Assembly (NCBI GenBank): GCA_963682025.1
Contig: OY821517.1
Span: 333,975,144 to 334,039,143 of the forward strand
Source of the DNA: Cordilura impudica
Taxonomy: Eukaryota > Arthropoda > Insecta > Diptera > Scathophagidae
DNA length: 64,000 nt
Direction of reading: 5' to 3'
Made by a program: the position numbers and the translations under genes. Each line of letters starts with the position of its first letter. Within the stretch, counting starts at the first letter, position 1. Shown one piece after another: positions 55,930-64,000 of the stretch. The notes under the pieces were generated by a model. It worked only from the letters and a program-made list of their open reading frames with translations, was not told the origin of the DNA and searched no databases.

Positions 55930-58900
55930 TACTTAAAGAGAAGATAAAGCAGCCGGTATTGAGTACGTAATACCCAAATACTCAATACTTTCCCAGCACG
56001 ATTGAAAATTTTAAAAACATTAATCGATATTCAAAATTTTTCATTGAAATTGCTTTGAATTCAATTAAATTCTTTTCTGGATTTCAATCAATATTTTTTG
56101 CCTTTAAGTTTTCTCGTATTTCAAATAAAGCCATAAAAATACAAATTCAAATATAAATAATTAATTACAATATGAAAAACCGACCGTTTTGAAAGCATTC
56201 ATATTGATTTATTATAAAAAAGTAAAGAACACAATTTAATAAATAGTTAATGGCTCATTGAAAAGGTTATTGGTTCTACTTAATTTTTGATTTAATTTAT
56301 ATAATAATTTGTCGCTACTTTTTTTTTATAACTTTAATTTGTGTGTTGCTCTATCTATGTATATAAAATTTCTTAGAAAAATTATTTATAATCTCACATT
56401 TTTTCTTCAGTTATCCAATAAATTTCAGGATGATTTCTATATCGATTTTTGGTTTTCTAAATCGATTTTTCTATGGTTTCTTGTATATAATAAGATGTTT
56501 CTTTATATACAATGTTTATAAACATTGTTTATGAATGTTATAAATGTAAAACAAATAGAGAAAAATTATTTTATATTTTAAAGTGAAGAAATATTAGATT
56601 ATATACTCAAAAATTTTAAATTGATCCATTAACTATTAAATAATGTTTAGAAAATAGTTAATGGCTCGTTTTAATTTTGATTGGTTCTACTTAATTTTTG
56701 ATTTAATTTATATATAATTTTTCACAACTTTTTTTTGTTTATAACTTTCATTTGTGTATTTCACTATCAGCCTATCTATATAAAATGTCTTAGAAAATTT
56801 GTTTATATTCCCACATTTTTTTCTTCAGTTATCCTATAAATTTCGGGATGGTTTATATTTTTGTTAAAATTTTTTAGACAGCCATACAAAAATCGATTTT
56901 TCCATGGTTTCTTGTGTATAACAACATGATAAACGTAAAACGAGCCATTAACTATTAAATTATGCCCAGAGCTTTTAATAATACATCAATTTGAATGTTT
57001 AAAAAAATTAAAAACCCAAAATTAAAAAAAAAAAAAATTTTTGCGAAAGTAGATTAGAATTGAATCTGAAAGAAAATTTACATTAAATACTGCTAAAAAC
57101 ATTTAAAACGAGCCATTGACTATTAAATTCCTTATGATTTTAATTCATTTGCTGTTTCCTGAATTTCAATCAATATTTTTTGCCTTCGTACTTCAAATAA
57201 AGCCATAAAAATACATATTCCAATATGAGTAATTCCAAATCAAACCGAGCACTTTTGGTTAAATGGCAGATTAGTTCTGCTTTTGAAAATATTGAACACG
57301 TGTTTTAGGAAAAAAATGTTCCCATTTAAAAATTTTCGAAAACATAAAAGACCATTCGATATGAAAGCATTCAAATTGATTTATTTTAAAAAGTACTGAA
57401 CACAATTTAATAGTTAATGGCTCATTGAAAAGGTTATTGCTTCTAGTTAATTTTTCATTTAATTTAATTTGTATAATCATTTTTCGATACTTTTTTTTTT
57501 GGGTTATAACTTTCATTTGTATGTTTCACTAACTATATCCTATAAATTCAGATATCCTATAAATTTCAGGATGGTTTTTTTTTAATTTTTTAAGACAGCC
57601 GTATCATTCAAATCGATTTTTCTATGGTTTCTTGTATATAATAAGATGTTTCTTTATATACAATGTTTATAAACATTGTTTGTGAATGTTATAAATGTAA
57701 AACAAATAGAGAAAAAATATTTTATATTTTAAAGTGAAGAAAAATTAGATTATATACTCAAAAATTTCCAATTGATCCATTAACTATTAAATTATGTTTA
57801 GAAAATTTGAAAGTTTAAAAAAATTAAAAACCGTAAACAATTTTTTAACATTTTTCCTAATATTTTCAAGAGTAGAAAATTTCAAAAAAAAAAAAAAAAT
57901 CAAAATCGGGATCTGTATATGACTTTTTGGATAATGTGAAAATGTTGGGGATGCCAGCCAAATGAATCCAAGCGTTTTTTTTTCAAATCTATTGTATATT
58001 TTTTTTTTCTGTGAAACATATTGTATCGATTAGTAGAAGACATTTATATTGTTTTATTAATAATTTTTTGTTTTTCAATGTTATTTTAGATTTTCAAATA
58101 AAATTTTTTGAATAATTAAATATTCAAATACAATTTTTTTTTAAATTTAAATGGATTTTTTTTTTTTATTTCAAATGGATTTTTTTTTTTTTTTGATTTC
58201 AAATGGATTTTTTTTTTTTTGTTATTTAATAAATTCAATTTATAAATTTTTTTTATTTCATAGGTGAATTTTGAATTTAAAGCATTTCAAAATTTTTTTT
58301 TTTGCATTTTGTATTTTTTTTTATGTTTTTTTTTCACCGAAATGAATTTAAAAAAATTTTTTTTTTTACATTTGGTATTTTTTTATATTTTTTCCCCGAT
58401 AAATGAATTTCAAAATACTATTTTGATTTGGTTCCGTTAAAAAAAATATGTAATCTTGTTTTTAACTTTTTATGTAATTGAAAATGGAAATTGATTAGAA
58501 AATCAATCAAAGAAAAAAATAAACCAAAGTCTATCTACTTTGCTTAAGTTCTGTAAAGCGCTCTCAGCGCTTTGCAACATTTATTGCGTTGAAGTTTAGT
58601 TTGTTTATTGAAATATTGAAACAAGTAGTTTTAAACATTAATAATTATACAGAATATTTTCATAAACATGTTTATAAGCAAAAATTGTATACAAAAACTG
58701 TTGACCAACATAATGTGACTGCTTTCTGATTCCAGCGGCAAAACGAAACAGAACTTTGGCCTATCTTTTATGTTAACAACTAAGATCTTATTTTAGACTT
58801 TTACTTAAAAACTGAGCGAAACAAAACTTCTGCTAATATTTATACTTTTAGGCAAGACATAGTGAAATTTTCGTTTAAGTTTAAATTTGAAATCACGGCT

Positions 58901-59890
58901 ATATATTTTTAGGTTTTCAAAAATAATGTAGAATTAAATCCGTATTTTGCTTCTTCAAAAAAAAAAAAAAATATATATATATATATGTATATGTATGTAT
59001 GTACATATATGTATATATACCTATATATGAATCCAATTGCAGTTTTCTAAAATGAATTTTACTGTAAGCTCAAATAAAAGTTTATGATTCCATAATAAAT
59101 TAAATCTCATGTACTTAAAAAATTTTGTTTAAGAACAAATATTTTTTAATTTTTTTTAAGAACAAATATTTTTAATAGAACCTAAAAATATTTTTTAAAC
59201 ATGTATTTCTTATTAATGAAATCGAACGATATTTGAAAAAAGAAAAAAAAACAAAATCGATAGAAATGGTAAATAAGAAATCAAACCAATTTCGATTGGA
59301 ATTTGTTACATGCTTGATAATATTTTATTTTTTGATTTTCAAATCATATTTTTTGATTTTCAAATTAAATGTTTTGAATTTAAAATCAACAGTTTGAAGT
59401 CACGCGGTGTAAGGTAGAAGAGAAAATTACCGATACACAGTTTGTCAAGATATTCTTCTTTTATAGATTTATTCAAATCATTTTTGTTTTTGGGATATCT
59501 TTTTACCACCTTCTGCAAATGAGTCCTTCATATAATTTTAAAAATTTAACGGTAGGAATAATATTTTTGTTTTCCGCAAGGAAAATATTTTAAATTATTT
59601 TACTTGAAGAACGAATAACAAACGCAAATCAATATATTTTTAATTTTCATTTTAAGTTAATTAGGTTTATCAATTAATTTGTAATACAAAAAAGAAGTAT
59701 ATGATTTCAACGCAAAAAATCAAGATTAAAGAAAAATAAAACCAACACGGCCTATTAAATAGTGTTTGCAAAATGCTATTAAACACTTGTTCAAATTAAA
59801 AAAAAAATCTTTAGGTTTTGTTAAAAAAAAATAATTTTTTCTACGTTTTAGATATTTGTGCGTGTTAGATATTTGTGCGGTAATCAGGAA
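55930..59890. repeat. AT-rich DNA with a roughly 1.1-kb duplicated block
   Basis: The phrase TTTCAATCAATATTTTTTGCC, then CAAATAAAGCCATAAAAATA, occurs at about 56083-56143 and again at about 57164-57215. The AGTTAATGGCTCATTGAAAA block occurs at 56247 and 57411, with a shorter version at 56654. TAAGATGTTTCTTTATATAC plus a long match occurs at 56490-56640 and 57640-57790. No gene is seen. Poly(T) runs lie at 58130-58330 and a TA/TG microsatellite at 58972-59030. Confidence 0.6.
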
Positions 59891-59924
59891 ATTTAGTATC
59901 AATTAAAAAAAAAAAAATTTTCAA

Positions 59925-60068
59925 CATATCAAGCAAACGAACTGATGAAAATCGCATTCATTTGGTATTTTATCATTACCATAAAGGAAAATCTGCAAAA
60001 GAATTAGCTGAATTGTTTTCAATGAATGTGAGAACCATCTATAATATAATCGTGCGGAAAAAGAAGCT
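59925..60068 (+). pseudogene. Tc1/mariner-type HTH fragment
   Basis: The + strand reads FHLVFYHYHKGKSAKELAEL, then FSMNVRTIYNIIVRKKK. This is an N-terminal helix-turn-helix of a cut-and-paste transposase. It is truncated by the MITE at 60071 and no catalytic part follows. Confidence 0.5.
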
Positions 60069-60070
60069 AA

Positions 60071-60329
60071 TGCCTGGTTTTCATTGTCATTTTTAATGGC
60101 AATTGTTGTCAATTATTGTTTTAATGTCTTGTCATTTACAACCCCTGGCAACATTTGACATCTGAAATAAAATTGCCAGCATGTTGGCAATTTGTTTTTG
60201 TTTGACAGCCGGATTTTTGTTCGTTTATAAGCTGTAATGAATACGTAATGAATAGAAAATAACGAGATGTCATTTGAGGCAATTGTTTGTTGTCAGCTTA
60301 TATGTATATGACGTAGTGAAAACCAGGCA
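60071..60329. mobile_element. MITE with TAA duplication
   Basis: The ends TGCCTGGTTTTCATTGTCAT and ATGACGTAGTGAAAACCAGGCA form inverted repeats with a TAA flank on both sides (60068-60070, 60330-60332). Short internal repeats of GGCAATTGTT type. No ORF. Confidence 0.7.
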
Positions 60330-61139
60330 TAACACGCCGCACATTGGGTTGAAAAGGGTCAAAAGTGAGGATTAATTCAAAAATTGAAATGAGTATTTTG
60401 TAATAAATTTTTATACCGGGTAACAGAGTATAAAATGGGTCATCACTAACTGTCAAAATTATTGTTCTAAGTTGTTTACTTTTCTCGATATACTCTCTCA
60501 AAGTTCAACAATTTTTTTTTAATTTTGCTCGAAGTGGTAAAAAGTGAAAAACGAGATATTTAAAGTTTAATTTTTTTTAATTTTTTTTTTTTAAATTCTA
60601 ACTTTTTTCAAATGGATGCATCAATTTCAGGTATTTGACTGTATTATTAAAAAAAAAAAATTTTAGATAAATGTTTTAGAAATATTTTTAATAATTTTTT
60701 GAAAATTGTCCTAAAAAGAGGGTATTTTTTAAAAAGAGATTGAGTTTCAACGTAATTCTAGATGAGATCGGGTAAAATTATTTACATTGTAGTAAAATAT
60801 GGGATTTCTACTTGTGTATTCCAAGAAAACATTTTGCCAATACTTGCCAACGAATGTAATATTCAAGTTTTTATTAAAAGTCCCCAGTATAAAATTAAAA
60901 AAAAAATGCTTGAAAACACAACAGAAAAAATCTTTTTTGAGTTTTTGTTTTGTGTTTATTTTCGTAGATGTGATTGTTATCTATACTTCATGGATGGATA
61001 CGATTTTTTGAATGTCTTCTTCACTTATCATATAAAATTCCAATCAAAAAATGGCAGGCTAGGTCTGATGATGATAAAAAAATGGTTTCAGTAACAAAAT
61101 TACGGATTCAAAAAGACTTTAGGGAAAACTGGACTGATA

Positions 61140-61699
61140 GTGGACCAACCAAAGCCAGGTTTTGGAAACTCTAATGATGGCAACACTGCCAGACGGTTTT
61201 TTCAAAATGCAGATGTTTCTGTTCAAATCACAAAAGTTGATACAGAATTGATAGAAAGAATGCATGTGATACTTATTGCTGTATCTTGCGGGCACGAGAT
61301 TCACGTAGAAAAATTTTGAAAATTCAGAATACAGCCAGACATTTTGTTAAGCTCTATCCGTGGTATTAAATGCCTCCAATAGGTCAACTATCTGAGGAAG
61401 CTCAAGAAGCTAGAAATAAAGATTTTAAAAATTACAGAGAACACTATTCTCGTAAATGCAGTCGGGAGAAGTCAAATGAAGATATATTCAATAGGTTACT
61501 TCTTAGTTCGGATCCTTTAATTACCACTAAAAGCAAAAATTATGCCAAAAAAATATATAATATACCACAGATGGCACTAGATTTATTAATTTTGCCCAAT
61601 ATTTCTGATGAAGAAGAGATTAATGAAGATATTGATGATGATAATTATGAAGATGCTGATTATATTTATGAAGGTGATGATAATACGGAGGATCATTGA
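61140..61699 (+). pseudogene. Transib transposase C-terminal part (copy B)
   Basis: The + strand reads KPGFGNSNDGNTARRFFQNA then DVSVQITKVDTELIERMHVI (61150-61260), and SCGHEIHVEKF. After a frame break comes KLYPWY. From 61370 an open frame runs MPPIGQLSEEAQEARNKDFK, NYREHYSRKCSREKSNEDIF, NRLLLSSDPLITT and an acidic tail rich in D/E/Y, ending DDNTEDH. The catalytic Glu region (PIGQLSEEAQEARNK) is intact. About 20 residues found in copy A between the PWY region and PIG (HKFFIHRPEIIQHVL) are deleted here. Upstream Asp motifs are not recognisable in 60760-61100. Confidence 0.7.
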
Positions 61700-61728
61700 T
61701 TTTTATTATATATATATGTATATATATA

Positions 61729-63372
61729 CAGTATTGTTCGAAACCTAAGCAACTTCTCCTAATGAAGTAATCAAAGTCTTACACATTCTTTTTAAATCGA
61801 TTTATACAAAATAACACTTTTAATTTTTATTATATTATAGACCTACATTCCAATAATAACAACAAAAATTTAATTACATTTCCTTCCAAGAAAAAAAAAA
61901 ACAAAAACAAAATTAACTCAATTTATTATTGTTCGAAACCTAAGCAACTATTTTATTTTTGTATTTTTTTCCAACAAATAAACAACAATTTTGAAAAAGT
62001 TATTTAAGTCCCGTTTAGTTTGACAAAGAAAATTTAAATATTGTTTGTTTCTGTACATTTAGTATCAATTATAAAGAAGTATAGCTATGACGCGTATACG
62101 GTACGGAACCGATTTTAAGCTCAAAATTGTTGAACTTTTTAATAATGGTCAAACCCAAGCTTCCATAGCTAACAATTTAAGTATTAATAAATCAATAGTT
62201 TCGCGACAAATTAAAAAGTATAAAGCTACTGGAACAGTAGAGGAAGCCAATACAGGGGGTCACCCTCGAAAAACTTCACATCGAACAGATAGGAAAATTA
62301 TCCGATTAATTAAGAAAAAACCATCTATTTCTTCCAAAGATGTTGTCAGTGAGCTTAGTCTCAATATTAGTTCAAGCACTGTGAGATAGCGATCATTGGA
62401 AAATAATTTTAGAAGCTTCATGCCATCTAAAAAACCATGCTGACAAAGAAACATTTAAAAAAGAGGTTTGCATAAATGATTTTGCAAGGTATTCGTTAAT
62501 TTTTATTACTTTTATGAAATTTTAGGTTGGATTCTGCAAAAACTCACGCTAATTGGACTGTTGGGAAATGGAAAACAGTTTTATTCAGCGACGAGTCCAA
62601 ATTTAACCTGCTAAATTCAGATGGAGTATGCGACGTTCGAAGACCGAAAGGAAAACGGTTACATCCGCGTTATTGTAAAGGAACAGTAAAGCATGGCGGC
62701 GGAAACGTAATGATATGGACCTGCTTTTCAGCGAGTGGTGTTGGCCCTTTTTTTGAAATAAAAACAAAAATGGATCGCTTTGTTTATAGGGACATTTTAG
62801 CCAATATGCTTCAATATGCTGAATGGGAAATGCCACTTCGATGGGTGTTTCAGCGCGATAATGACCCTAAACACACATCACAGTTGGTCAAAGATTGGTT
62901 GTCTGCTAATGGGATTCAAGTCTTGGATTGGCCAGCCCAATCTCCAGACTTGAATCCCATAGAGAACCTACTCGGCATTTTAAAGCGCAGGGTCGGAACT
63001 CGCCGATTTAGTAGTAAGCAGGAGCTGATGAATTCCTTAAAATCAGAGTGGCAATCAATACCAACAACAATAATATCAAACCTAATAGCATCTATGCCAA
63101 AACGATGTGCGGAGGTCATAAGAAACAAAGGGTATCATACGAAGTACTGAAAGTTGCTTAGGTTTCGAACAATAATAAATTGAGTTAATTATGTTTTTGG
63201 TTTTTTTTTTCTTGGAAGGAAATGTAATTAAATTTTTGTTGTTATTATTGGAATGTAGGTATATAATATAATAAAAATTAAAAGTGTTATTTTGAATAAA
63301 TCGATTTAAAAAGAATGTGTAAGACTTTGATTACTTCATTAGGAGAAGTTGCTTAGGTTTCGAACAATACTG
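61729..63372 (+). mobile_element. Tc1-like transposon with IR/DR ends, nearly intact
   Basis: 1644 bp, flanked by TA (61727-61728, 63373-63374). The ends start CAGTATTGTTCGAAACCTAA and mirror exactly at the right. Inverted repeats of about 220 bp hold a second copy of the ATTGTTCGAAACCTAAGCAA word at their inner edge (about 61928-61948 and 63153-63173), the IR/DR layout. The arms are nearly identical to each other, which suggests recent insertion into Transib copy B. Confidence 0.88.
62087..63150 (+). pseudogene. Tc1-like transposase, one stop and one frameshift from open
   Basis: The ATG at 62087 begins MTRIRYGTDFKLKIVELFNN with a paired-type HTH (TQASIANNLSINKSIVSRQI) and a GGHPRKTSHRTDR linker. 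A TAG at 62387 interrupts, in a position where a glutamine codon CAG would fit. A one-base slip lies near 62432, before TKKHLKKR. A 60-bp intron (62466-62525, GTTTGC to TTTTAG) joins to LDSAKTHANWTVGKWKTVLF. The catalytic DD34E residues are visible: FSDESKFNL, QRDNDPKHTS and SPDLNPIENL. The C-terminus is VIRNKGYHTKY. The DDE half from 62527 to 63150 is fully open. It is a recently dead copy. Confidence 0.85.
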
Positions 63373-64000
63373 TATATATATTTAAGTTTCTCTTAAATAA
63401 GAACAATATAAAATAAAAAATAAACAATAACAATAAATGCATACAAAATTTTCAATTATAAATGTAGCAATATATTCAATATTAATTGAATTAATTTTTT
63501 TTTAATTTTTTTTAAATTTTTTTTTAATTTTTCTAAAATGGTTGTTTGTTTTGTGCTTATAATTATTCATCAATAAAAACATAATATTATTTTATAATTT
63601 GAATTTTTTGAGTTAAATTTGTGGAATTGTGGAATTTGGAAAATAAAATCGGATTTTAAAATTCAATTTTTATAATATAAATACATATTAAATATTTATT
63701 CGTTTTTTATTTTTAAAAAAAATTTTATTTTTTCTAAAAGCACATTAAGTAAGAATACAGTGCAGTTATGAATTTTTGAAATATATGCTTTCTTCTTCTT
63801 TACCACGCACCATTTAAGAGCAATTTCATTTACTAATTTATCGCTTTTTATTCCAAAGTTACAGCGAAAATTGTAAGAAAAGATCATTTTTTTTTTCCAA
63901 AACACAAAAAAGCTCCTAACGGGTTAAAACAAAATTTTTTCCACTTTTTTTTTTAAATGGTGGTTTTTTATGCATTAATGAATATCCATTAAAAAAAATT

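Larger units (their letters stand above)
60340..64000 (+). mobile_element. Transib (RAG1-like) transposon copy B, right end beyond window
   Basis: The left end CACATTGGGTTGAAAAGGGT...TTAATT matches copy A and is preceded by CGCCG (60335-60339), a typical GC-rich Transib target. The near-right-end sequence (TCGCTTTTTATTCCAAAGTT and CTCCTAACGGGTTAAAAC, 63839-63930) matches copy A about 140 bp from its end, so the right terminus should fall about 65 bp past the window. It contains a transposase part (61140-61699) and is interrupted by a Tc1-like element (61729-63372). Confidence 0.72.

Noticed and set aside
1..64000. tRNA or rRNA genes
   Set aside because: I looked for the B-box word GGTTCGA/GTTCGAA with a paired acceptor stem; the GTTCGAA occurrences near 61735 and 63360 belong to Tc1 ends, and no cloverleaf was found.

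Overview
The window is nuclear DNA of a higher dipteran, most likely a calyptrate fly. The evidence is a very AT-rich background, dense Tc1/mariner, Helitron, Transib and LINE debris, and one host gene whose exons match Drosophila osa (eyelid) almost segment by segment. Assignment to a calyptrate is inference.

The only host gene recognised is osa, on the + strand. It encodes the ARID/BAF250-type subunit of the SWI/SNF (Brahma, BAP) chromatin-remodelling complex. Eleven coding exons lie between 15331 and 38858; every intron phase agrees and together they give 2386 codons plus a TAG stop. The first exon here starts mid-protein, so the start codon and roughly the first 490 residues (by comparison with Drosophila) lie upstream of the window. 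Bases 1-15330 are therefore probably intron. The two ARID half-exons are separated by a 3.6-kb intron. The last exon (34576-38858) carries polyglutamine tracts and the whole BAF250_C region. After the stop an in-frame Q/H/P-rich ORF runs 157 codons (38859-39329) and ends in a possible splice donor that matches, in phase, a strong acceptor at 42574. This is a candidate stop-readthrough or alternative 3' extension.

The rest is mobile DNA. The introns hold degenerate Tc1 and mariner transposases, antisense LINE fragments, a Tc1 element split by LINE insertions, a non-autonomous Helitron with intact ends, palindromic MITEs, and several MITEs flanked by TTA/TAA. Downstream of osa (42.6-64 kb) I see no host gene. 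That stretch holds two copies of a Transib (RAG1-related) transposon with CACA(T/G)TG ends and GC-containing 5-bp flanks, and a third Transib remnant lies in an osa intron. It also holds a 3.6-kb element with ~550-600-bp inverted repeats and a broken transposase-like gene, inserted in a Helitron and itself carrying a mini-me/DINE-like element. Near the window end a nearly intact Tc1-like transposon sits inside the second Transib copy.

All calls rest on reading the sequence and on recalled family motifs. No searches were run.
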